DNA of 64,000 nt from Rhizopus arrhizus. Lineage: Eukaryota > Mucoromycota > Mucoromycetes > Mucorales > Rhizopodaceae. Both the position numbers and the translations under genes were made by a program. A model generated the notes under the pieces. The model saw only the letters and a list, made by a program, of their open reading frames with translations, was not told where the DNA came from and searched no databases. The stretch covers positions 930,001-994,000 of the forward strand of contig JAKZZE010000019.1 in NCBI GenBank assembly GCA_024220505.1, given 5' to 3'. Positions 55,598 through 64,000 of this stretch are shown here, piece by piece (the first letter of the stretch is position 1; every line of letters starts with the position of its first letter).

Positions 55598-58500
55598 ATG
55601 CCCGTTACTGCTGCAAATAATAATACTCAGAGCGAAATTGAAAGCAAAAAGTTGTCTACTTTGGTTAATATACCTTCCGAAGCTGATTTCAAGAAAGTCA
55701 CCAATATCCTAGACAGCATTGTTAATGCTGCGGATCCCGATCGTGAGGCTGCTGTAAATGACCTTCTTGCCACCGTCAAATCCACCGGTGTTTTCTCCCT
55801 CAAATCTGTTATTGATGTTATCGAGAAATCCATTGTTTCTAAAAAGATTACCAATGCTCGTACTGGGGCCATTGCTGTTATTTCTACTTTTATAAATGAT
55901 AGTCTTGAGGAGCAAGCCCATCCTTTCTTGCTTCATTTCATTCCTAGTCTTTTAGACCTTCAAGCTGACAAGCAAGCTTCTGTCAAGGAAGCCGCTGCTG
56001 CCACGGCAAGAAACTTTGTAGAGAAGATCAATCCTCATGCTTGTCCTTTGATGGTTCCCTTCATTCTTGAAGGCCTTGGTAACTCTTGCAAATGGCAAAC
56101 AAAGATGCTCTCACTTGAACTCTTGGAACTTCTTGCTAATCAACATCCCAAGGAATTCTTTGTTGCAATTCCCGACGTAGTTCCTGTTGTTTCTGATTGT
56201 ATGTGGGACACCAAGATGGAGGTCAAAAAGAAGGCAACTGAAACAATGTCTGTCATTTGTGGTCTCATTGAAAATAAGGATATCGAACGCTTCATTCCTG
56301 CTGTCATTGGTTGCATCAACCATCCTGAAAACGTTCCAGAGACAATTCACTTGCTTGGTGCTACGACCTTTGTTCAAGAAGTCGACTCTGCTACTTTGTC
56401 CATCATGGTTCCTCTCTTGGGTCGTGGTTTGAATGAACGTGCTACTCCCATCAAGCGTAAGGCCGCTTTGATTATTGACAACATGTCTAAACTTGTCGAT
56501 GATCCCGATGTCGCTGCCCCTTTCTTGCCTCTTTTGTTGCCTGCTCTTGAAAAAGTACAAGATATTGTTGCTGATCCTGAATGCCGCGGTGTCGTCCAAA
56601 AGGCACTTGCTACTCTTCAACGTGTTGGTAACCCTGGAGTAGAAGTTTTTACTAAAGAACAAAAAAAGGCCAAGGTTGAATCTTCCATCAAGGAACTTTT
56701 GCCTGAAAATTTGGATGCCTTCTTTGGCACTACAGTCACTTTTTTGAACGACATCGCTCTTACATTGTGTGTGTCCAAGAATTTTTTCAAGAATATTTGG
56801 ATCGAGTCACTTGCTCCTTATGCCAAGTCATTCCTCTCAGGCCCTGATGCCGAAGGCCTTGCTATTTCTGCCTTAAACAAATGTGAAGAAGCTGTAACTC
56901 CCAAGGATCCAGAAGAAGAAGACGAAGAAGGTGAAGACCTCTGTAATTGTGAGTTCTCTCTTGCTTATGGTGCCAAGATCTTGTTGAACCGTACAGCTCT
57001 CCGTCTTAAGCGTGGTCGTCGTTACGGTCTCTGTGGTGCTAACGGTTGTGGTAAGTCCACCCTTATGCGCGCCATCGCCAATGAACAAGTTGAAGGCTTT
57101 CCTCCCCGTTCTGAGCTGAAGACAGTCTATGTTGAACATGACATCGACGGTTCCGAAGCTGATACCCCTTTGGTTGACTTCATCCTCGCCTCTGAAGGTG
57201 TTGAAACTAAGGATCCTGAACAAGTTCGCAAGATTCTCCTTGATTACGGTTTCTCTGAACAAATGGTTACCAAGATGGCCATTGGTGAACTTTCCGGTGG
57301 TTGGAAGATGAAGCTTGCTCTTGCTCGTGCTATGTTGATGAATGCTGATATTCTCTTGTTGGACGAGCCTACTAATCATTTGGATGTTGTTAACGTTGCC
57401 TGGTTGGAGAATTACCTTCTTGGTTTGAAAACTGTTACTTCCATCATTGTTTCCCACGACTCTGGTTTCTTGGACCACGTCTGTTCCGACATTATTCACT
57501 ATGAGCCCAACTACAAGCTCAAACGTTACAAGGGTAACTTGTCCGAATTCGTCAGAAAGGTTCCTCGTGCTGCTTCTTACTATTCCTTGGAAGCATCCCA
57601 AATCAAGTTTTCTTTCCCTGAACCTGGTTTCTTGGAAGGTATCAAGACCAAGGAACGTGCGATATTGAAGATGAAGAACGTTGATTTCCAATACCCTGGT
57701 TCGGATAGAAAGCAGCTGATCGATATCTCTATGCAATGTTCGCTTGCTTCTCGTGTAGCTGTCATTGGCCCTAACGGTGCTGGTAAGTCTACATTGATCA
57801 AGCTATTGACTGGTGAAATCGAATCCGAAATTGGAACTGTTTGGAAGCATCCTAATTTACGTATTGCCTATGTTGCTCAGCATGCTTTCCACCATATTGA
57901 ACAACATTTGGACAAGACTCCCAATGAATATATCCAATGGCGCTATGCTACTGGTGAAGACCGTGAAGAACTTGACAAGAATGATCGTATGAATGGTGAA
58001 GCCAATAAGAAGGTTATGGAGCAAGTCTTTGTTATTGATGGTGAAAAGCGTGTGATCGAAGAAATTGTTGGTCGTCGTAAGCTCAAGCAATCTTATGAAT
58101 ATGAAGTCTCTTGGGTGGGTCGCTCCTCTGTGGACAATACCTGGATCTCTCGTCAAAAGCTTGAAGACATGGGTTTCGGTAAGAAGATTGCTGAGGTTGA
58201 TTCTGCTGAAGCTGCCAAGATGGGACTTAACCGTCCCTTGACTGCCAAGGAAATCGAAAAGCATTTGACCGAAGTTGGTCTCGAAGCCGAATTTGCTACT
58301 CACTCTCGTATTCGTGGTCTTTCTGGTGGTCAAAAGGTCAAGCTTGTCATTGGTGCTGCTATGTGGAACAAACCTCATATGTTGGTTCTTGATGAACCTA
58401 CTAACTATCTGGATCGTGAATCTCTTGGTGCTTTAGCCATGGCCATCAAAGAATACGGTGGTGGTGTCGTCATTGTTACACACAACCGTGAATTCTCTGA

Positions 58501-58756
58501 AGCTTTGTGTACCGAAGTCTGGAAGGTTGATAACGGCCGTTTGACTCCCTCTGGTCACAATTGGGTTAGCGGTAACGGTTCTACTGTCATTAAGGAACAA
58601 GAAGCCGAAGATATGGTTGATGCCCAAGGTAATACTATCAAGGCTGTCGAGAAGAAAAAGAAATTGACTTCAAAGGAACTCCGTAAGAAGAAGAAGGAGC
58701 GTATGGAACGCCGTAAGCGCGGTGAAGAAGTCTTCTCTGATGAAGACGACTTATAA
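55598..58756 (+). CDS. Translation elongation factor 3 (ABC-F ATPase)
   Basis: Fungal-specific ribosome factor that helps release E-site tRNA and deliver aminoacyl-tRNA, using ATP. Single uninterrupted exon, 1,052 residues (yeast eEF3: 1,044). HEAT repeats fill about residues 1-320. ABC domain 1 has Walker A GANGCGKST (about 482), signature LSGGWKMKLALARAM (about 565) and Walker B ILLLDEPTNHLD. ABC domain 2 has GPNGAGKST (about 726), an inserted chromodomain at about 805-875 (VGRRKLKQSYEYEVSWVGRS), signature LSGGQKVKLVIGAAM and MLVLDEPTNYLD. The C-terminus is Lys/Arg-rich, as in eEF3. ATG 55598 gives MPVTAAN; a TATA box is 71 nt upstream. AATAAA at 58804. Lack of introns and strongly biased codons fit high expression. 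Confidence 0.97.
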   Translation: MPVTAANNNTQSEIESKKLSTLVNIPSEADFKKVTNILDSIVNAADPDREAAVNDLLATVKSTGVFSLKSVIDVIEKSIVSKKITNARTGAIAVISTFINDSLEEQAHPFLLHFIPSLLDLQADKQASVKEAAAATARNFVEKINPHACPLMVPFILEGLGNSCKWQTKMLSLELLELLANQHPKEFFVAIPDVVPVVSDCMWDTKMEVKKKATETMSVICGLIENKDIERFIPAVIGCINHPENVPETIHLLGATTFVQEVDSATLSIMVPLLGRGLNERATPIKRKAALIIDNMSKLVDDPDVAAPFLPLLLPALEKVQDIVADPECRGVVQKALATLQRVGNPGVEVFTKEQKKAKVESSIKELLPENLDAFFGTTVTFLNDIALTLCVSKNFFKNIWIESLAPYAKSFLSGPDAEGLAISALNKCEEAVTPKDPEEEDEEGEDLCNCEFSLAYGAKILLNRTALRLKRGRRYGLCGANGCGKSTLMRAIANEQVEGFPPRSELKTVYVEHDIDGSEADTPLVDFILASEGVETKDPEQVRKILLDYGFSEQMVTKMAIGELSGGWKMKLALARAMLMNADILLLDEPTNHLDVVNVAWLENYLLGLKTVTSIIVSHDSGFLDHVCSDIIHYEPNYKLKRYKGNLSEFVRKVPRAASYYSLEASQIKFSFPEPGFLEGIKTKERAILKMKNVDFQYPGSDRKQLIDISMQCSLASRVAVIGPNGAGKSTLIKLLTGEIESEIGTVWKHPNLRIAYVAQHAFHHIEQHLDKTPNEYIQWRYATGEDREELDKNDRMNGEANKKVMEQVFVIDGEKRVIEEIVGRRKLKQSYEYEVSWVGRSSVDNTWISRQKLEDMGFGKKIAEVDSAEAAKMGLNRPLTAKEIEKHLTEVGLEAEFATHSRIRGLSGGQKVKLVIGAAMWNKPHMLVLDEPTNYLDRESLGALAMAIKEYGGGVVIVTHNREFSEALCTEVWKVDNGRLTPSGHNWVSGNGSTVIKEQEAEDMVDAQGNTIKAVEKKKKLTSKELRKKKKERMERRKRGEEVFSDEDDL

Positions 58757-58821
58757 TCATTTTGTAATTTTTATTATCATTATTATTTTATCTATATTTT
58801 GTAAATAAACAAAAGCTTAAC

Positions 58822-60501
58822 CTAAAAACTTTTTGTCAGAGAATATCTTGTGAAAGATACTGCATCCTCCAAATATTGAAAATCAATCGGTCTTGATTGA
58901 TCTAAGCCTAAAATTTTAAATATTGATATAGCTGACATTGCTGTTTGAAGGCATTCAGCTGTCTGATAGCTATTTGATACAAAGTCAGCTAGGACTTAAA
59001 GAATAAATATAAAAAACACTCACCTTTCTAATAGTATACCAGTTAATTTACATAATTCCTCTGCTACTTCTATGCTAACATTTCCAAATACGATTTGTAC
59101 AATCTCAATTGATTTTTTTACACACGTACTTGCTTCATATAGCTGTCCGTTTTTAGCATGCATTGCTCCTACATCGTCCCACCATTGGCCGATTGGTAGT
59201 GTATTTTCATGGTATATTTCGAGAAGATAATTCAGAGCTTCTTTATATATCTTCAAATCCTTGGTCATGTACGCCTTATCTTTAAGATTCTTTATTTCTC
59301 TTTCAATCTACAATCGCATGAGATATCACAATTTTCTTTTTGTTCGACTTACTTTTGGAATAATAAGATAATTTTGATCAAAATCGCAATAATCACATCG
59401 ACTCTTTATATCAGAAAGCCTGCCTTTTCGGCATTTTTGACATTTATATATACTGGTAATCGGATCATAACTGTATAGGCATATGTTAAATTATACTCAT
59501 TGCATAATTACTTCATGTATTTTCTAACCTCAGCTGACAAGAGCTACAATTGCAGTCAAAAAAGTATTCATCTTTCAACTTTTTTTTGCGCTGTTTCTTC
59601 GAGTGTCTGGTAGATATTGGTCCATAGCTGATATTGATCTCTGTATTCTTTTTGGATTCATCTCCAATAAAATGAACTTTTAAATGAGATCCAATATTAT
59701 TCGTTCCAAACAAGACCAACGCGTTAGGATTGCAAGAATGGTTGAATTTACTAGCAGTTAAATAAATAGCTCTTCCAAGAGTTACTGTTTCTCTTTCTTC
59801 TATTTCCAAAGTCTTTGAAGTGACAAATTGTTTAACTGCAAAGGTATTACACCGAATTTGAGCCATAATAATCACCATAGACTCTATGACCCCCTCTGTC
59901 AAGTGAAATACTTTGGACAATTCACTATTTCCAATCTTTTTTCTGTATTCTTCTAAATCTTCAGGCTTATGTGAATCAATGTTAGAGGCAAGCCCAGGTA
60001 AAGTATCTAAATACTTGCTTTGGTCTATTGGTGATATTCTTTCATATTTTGTATCCTACATTCACTTTTTGAACGACTAGCAATATATCCTTGAAGTGCA
60101 AATAAGACATTTTTGTCAGTATTTGCAAGATTGGGGAATCTACAAAACCATTTATGTTCTGTCAACCAATGCTGTTGTTGACAATTCAATGAACAATACA
60201 AAACTTCCCACTTACAATCCTTGTTTCGACAGAATTTTTTATTTTTTTTGAACTCAGTAAAGCAATAAGCACAATGTGTGGTTCGATTGGCATCATTGAG
60301 CTGTCTAATGAAGGGATCTTCTTCGAGAATAGTCCTGCCTTGTTCTAATTTTGCGTTGGCCACTACGCGTTCTCCAATAATCTTGTCTTTGGTTTTTTCT
60401 ATTTTGACACCATCGAAGTTGGCTTGTTTGAATTTAGGATTCCAAGCACTTAAGCTAATATGAGCTGGATTAAGTCGCTTATATAAACAATCAAGGGACA
60501 T
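58822..60501 (-). CDS. SET and MYND domain protein (SMYD-like lysine methyltransferase)
   Basis: Five exons on the minus strand: 60501-60060, 60024-59529, 59470-59353, 59307-59024, 58969-58822; 495 residues, typical of SMYD proteins. The first part of SET (GERVVANAKLEQGRTILEEDPF) is split by a MYND zinc finger (CAYCFTEFKKNKKFCRNKDCKWEVLYCSLNCQQQHWLTEHKWFC), the defining SMYD arrangement. SET resumes with AIYLTASKFNHSCNPNALVLF (NHSC cofactor-binding motif) and ISYGP, followed by the post-SET Cys cluster (FDCNCSSCQ, KCQKCR, CDYC). The C-terminal helices are TPR-like. Histone or non-histone lysine methylation is by family. The first intron is just 35 nt. The last intron's acceptor (58970) was chosen to keep frame; nearer AGs lead to stops. 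Divergent from Pho88. Confidence 0.88.
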
Positions 60502-60800
60502 ATTAATAAAAAAAAGTAGAAAATGGAGATCATATTTTATGCTTTGTTTTTGCTGAGATCGAATATAACGTGAATCAAACAGCCATTGGGCAGTTTAAAA
60601 AGATGCTAAAGTTGTGCACAGTTTATTAAGTAAGAAAATAACAGATTGCTCCAACAATAGTGACTCTAAGACAATCTGCTCTTTCGTTGAAAGAAATGAT
60701 CATATTTCCTTCTTCCTTTCCATTGTTTTACTAATATTTTGTTATAAAAAATATCAGCGACATCGGTTTTTTAATTTATCGCGTTTCTTTTCTCTTGAAG
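60502..60800. promoter_or_regulatory. Divergent promoter between SET-MYND gene and Pho88 gene
   Basis: 299 bp separate two start codons pointing away from each other. No clear TATA box on either side. Confidence 0.4.
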
Positions 60801-61482
60801 ATGACAGATTGGAAAAAAATCTTGAATCATCCACTGTTCAATGTCGCGTACTTTTTCTTTATTCGTCAAGTGGTTAAGGTTTTCAACTTGGACAATCCAG
60901 ACTGGTTAAGTACTGTGCGGACTTTTTATTTAGGCTCACAGTTTATCATTATACTTTTATCAGTGAATCTCTTGTCAATCATTCGCAAAAAGAATGGTAA
61001 ATTTTTACAGCAATTCAATTTAATTTAACTTCTGACAAAATTCTAGATACAAATATATTAAAGTATGTTGAACCAGGGGGGAAAAGATGGGATGGATCAG
61101 TAATCGAGGATAGATTAGTAAACACAACCAATATGGGTAAGATTCATAAAAATAGCAATGCAAATTAGGATTTGACGCTTTAATAGAGTATGACCTTGAT
61201 CAAGTAAACACACAGCTAAAGCAGAACTTTACTAGTCTTGCTATCATTGCTTTCATTCATCTCAAATTTGGATACGTTCAACCTCTTCTTATGCAAAGCA
61301 TTATGGGCTTTAAAGCCTTTTTCATGACAAAAGAAGCTCGTATTCATTACCTTCATGGAAATACAACTACAGGAGAGCTCAGAAGACCTTTTGCTGTTGA
61401 AGGCTTTTGGAACGCTAGACGTCAGCCCAGGACAGACAAAGGATCTATCAAACGTGCAGAAAAGATACTCAAATCACAATAA
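60801..61482 (+). CDS. Pho88/Snd3 ER membrane protein (SRP-independent targeting)
   Basis: ER membrane protein of the SND pathway, which sends proteins to the ER independently of SRP; first found in yeast through phosphate uptake. Exons 60801-60996, 61047-61136 and 61187-61482 give 193 residues (yeast Pho88: 188). Two hydrophobic segments (NVAYFFFIRQVVKVF and FIIILLSVNLLSII) are followed by YVEPGGKRWDGS..., the family's conserved TTNMEYDLDQ stretch, then FIHLKFGYVQPLLMQSIMGFKAFF and a basic tail (FWNARRQPRTDKGSIKRAEK). ATG 60801 begins MTDWKKILNHPLFNV, typical of the family. Converges on Med6 with stop codons only 12 bp apart. Confidence 0.92.
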
Positions 61483-61494
61483 AAAGATACTTTA

Positions 61495-62477
61495 TTACTT
61501 CTTCTTTTTACGGTTCGATGAGCCTCCGTCATCGTTGCGCTTTCTTGGACGCTTTCCATCTTCTTCATAAATATAGATAAGTTGTTAGGTAATGAAAGAT
61601 TACTCATGTTTTATTTTACCTCGAAGCGCTGAGGATATATCTGTGCTTGTTTTTGAAGCATCCTCCTGATCAGCCTGGTTCATTGCCTGACGAGATTGAA
61701 CTATCTTTACAGCCGACATCTCGATTGTTCTATCCATCCAATGTCTTAGTGCCAATGTCTCTTGGGCCCGTAGTATTGTATTTGGTTGCTTTTTTTGTTG
61801 ATCTACATTGGCCTGTTTCCAGCTGTATCCCTTAGAAGGATGAAAGCTCATCATTTTTTGTGTTTCTTTAAAGGCACTATTTACATGAAATAAACTGGTC
61901 AACTACACATGAAAAATGAGTTTCTCTGACGTTAGACCATGTTTTGTGAAAGAAAAATAATACCAGTCGATTTGCAATGACAGAATAGATGGTTGGTGAT
62001 TGATATACATTGGCTCCTGTGATATAATAAGTAGCAATGGGATTCACATCGTCCTCTGCTGGCCCACGTCGATATCTTTTTTGAATAACCCACACAGGTG
62101 GTTGTTCATGTACAATGGCAAATTCAACACCCGTCATTTTTCTAACAAAATAAGATTGGTCAAATGGCTGTTGAAAAAAATAAAAAGAGGCAGAAGGTGC
62201 TTTTTTTTTACCGAAGAGCTTGAATTGTAGCTTCATAAGGCTGTCTTAGATCATTATACTGAGTTTGCATCGCAAGTACTTGGTTATTGCATTGTCGATC
62301 CCAAAATGGTGAAAGAGCAAAATAATCTAAGACAGTTTGTTGATTTTGAAAGCCTCCTACTCTCTATTTAAAATAATCAACAAAATATATCTTCCTTTTT
62401 TTAATATTTACTTCTAACCAATTCGTGTCGCGCCATTCAACACCTGTTAAATCTTCTGTTGCTGCTAATCGCTGCAT
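61495..62477 (-). CDS. med6: Mediator complex subunit 6
   Basis: Head-module subunit of Mediator, which links activators to RNA polymerase II. Five exons on the minus strand: 62477-62412, 62363-62212, 62141-61964, 61902-61620, 61562-61495; 248 residues. Diagnostic sequence: LTGVEWRDTNWLE, VLDYFALSPFWDRQCNNQ, TGVEFAIVHEQPPVWVIQKRYRR, and YYITGANVYQSPTIYSVIANRL, the classical Med6 signature. The C-terminus is basic with RPRKRN and KKKK. All joins are in frame. The ATG lies 9 nt from an A39 run (T39 on the coding strand). Confidence 0.95.
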
Positions 62478-62481
62478 GTCT

Positions 62482-62485
<4 letters not shown>

Positions 62486-62524
<39 letters not shown>
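62486..62524 (-). promoter_or_regulatory. A39 (T39 on the gene strand) tract in the Med6 leader
   Basis: 39 A residues immediately upstream of the Med6 start, from 9 to 47 nt before the ATG. Fits the T-rich leaders of other genes here, but exact length may be unreliable in an assembly. Confidence 0.4.
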
Positions 62525-62531
<7 letters not shown>

Positions 62532-64000
62532 AAAAAGAACAGAGGATTTGATATCACAATGCTGAGTTTATATTTATTAAAAAGCGTGGATCACTTCTTT
62601 GAGTAAAAGCATAGGGTTCTCAAAGCTGATTACCTAAGTATTACTACAGATAACTTTGTTGCCATTACATCAAATTTAAAAGCTACTTTTGCATATCCCC
62701 TTGCTCTTTAAGCATGTACAGTAAAAATAAACGCTTATTAAATCAATAAGTAAAATGGAAAACAGAGTGACAAATAAAATATTCAACATCAATGGCCAAA
62801 AACAGGTTGTAAGATTAATTTATATCCATAGAAAAATCCTTTCTTTTCAATTTATTTTTCCATATACAAGCTTGTATCTAAGAAATAGGATTTGTTTTAT
62901 CGAAATAGCTCAATTTAACCTTATCAATTAAAGTAACTGTTTTAAGCCTCGATTCTACAATCAGTAAAGCTACAGATATCAATCAAAAGTTGCTAAACGT
63001 TCTGTATACTGAAGCTTCGCAATTACAGAAGTTAGAATTCAATAATCAAAAAAGAATGAAGCTTTATAAAGCAAATTAAAATCAATAGACTTCTACATAT
63101 AGTAATTATTAAGTACCTCTACATGCTAAGCTATTTATATCCAGTTGAATTAATTTGATACACCTCAATTTGGTTTAGCTATAGAACAATACTCCTACAA
63201 GAGGTAGATTAGAATGAATAAATCTTGTCATCAATGCCAATAATGAACGAACATAATTGAGTTTTATGAGTATGTATAAATAAGAACATATAAAAGGCGC
63301 ACTTAAATTAGAGTAAGCTAATCTATTCATAAATCTTTATGATCAGAAAGTTACTATATACCCTAACGTAATCTATGTGTACATCTACGTATGCTAAAAA
63401 GCATTCAATGTATGTTATTACAAGCAAGATTTTTTCTTTTAATATTCATGGACATTGTCAATTGTATGATTTATAGATTCTAATTCCTGTTTTCAAAAGT
63501 TTATTTTGCAAGATGAAAAGGCTAATAGCATAGCATAAAAAGTATACAAAAACAACCTTGTGGATTTTGATGATTAGTTTGTTTGTGAGAATACAATTTG
63601 GCTGTATAAACAGAGTGTGCCTTTTAATGAATAATTAGAGTCAAGTTTTGTTCTAGTCGAAAAACACTCTTAAATTGAAGAAATGAAGACAAGGTATTTA
63701 CATGCATAAGATGTATTGCTTTTAATAGATTGACACTGATTGCTGTGATAAATGATACTTCTGCATCTGTTTATGATGAGCAAAGGAATTTTTATGCGTC
63801 TACAATCAAAGCATAATGCGGCATATTGACTGTCTTTAAATTCATGATGCTTCAGCGTTCTATCAAAGTCATAACAAAAGACATTAAAGACATAAAAGCT
63901 TTAAATAACAAGACGCAAGAGACTGGAAAAGATCATGTTTGCTTTCACGCTTTTTATTTCATTACTTAATGCCTCTTTATTCGCATGTACCTAAATAAAG
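62525..64000. other. Intergenic region to window edge
   Basis: About 1.5 kb of AT-rich DNA with no open frame or spliced gene that I can recognise. Confidence 0.5.

Noticed and set aside
56873..57736. Long minus-strand frame inside EF3
   Set aside because: Antisense open frame caused by strong codon bias of EF3; no independent evidence of a gene.

Overview
The window looks like nuclear DNA of an early-diverging filamentous fungus, most likely Mucoromycota (Mucorales-like). Reasons: it is AT-rich; most genes are cut by many short GT-AG introns (about 35-90 nt); long pyrimidine tracts lie just upstream of start codons; there is a fungal-type elongation factor 3; and old Tc1/mariner, LINE and Fanzor (eukaryotic TnpB) relics sit between the genes. 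Gene models below were built by joining open exons in frame by eye. Exon sums come out as whole codons for all complete models.

Layout, left half. A vacuolar-type amino-acid permease runs off the left edge on the minus strand (1-1056). A transposon-rich stretch follows (3.6-17 kb). It holds two copies of one mariner family (A1, A2), two inverted fragments of another (B1, B2), an intact-looking eight-exon gene for a seven-TM, GPCR-like membrane protein (6935-8631), a multi-exon zinc-finger/nuclease-like gene with one in-frame stop (about 10457-12271), and a decayed Fanzor gene (15395-16813) whose right flank carries the same terminal repeat as family A. Next come a SulP sulfate permease with STAS domain (19401-21881) and a convergent seven-exon homologue of KICS2/C12orf66, a KICSTOR subunit linked to TORC1 control (22556-24227).

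Middle. A nested transposon block (24341-27230) contains a complete 1,550-bp mariner with 158-bp inverted repeats inserted beside a LINE 3' fragment. Then four genes run in the same direction: a CSL (CBF1/Su(H)/Lag-1) transcription factor, a small C2H2+PHD protein of DPF/requiem type, the SWR1 remodelling ATPase, and a bHLH-zipper factor. A 3.2-kb TA-flanked element with inverted repeats (41545-44769) carries a decayed multi-exon protein gene on the minus strand.

Right. Syntaxin-6/Tlg1-type SNARE, CUE-domain ubiquitin-binding protein, a large glutamine-rich GLI/ZIC/Zap1-type zinc-finger factor, a small mitochondrial coiled-coil membrane protein, translation elongation factor 3 (single exon), a SET-MYND protein, Pho88/Snd3, and Mediator subunit Med6. 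The last 1.5 kb shows no gene. No tRNA, rRNA or CRISPR array was recognised.
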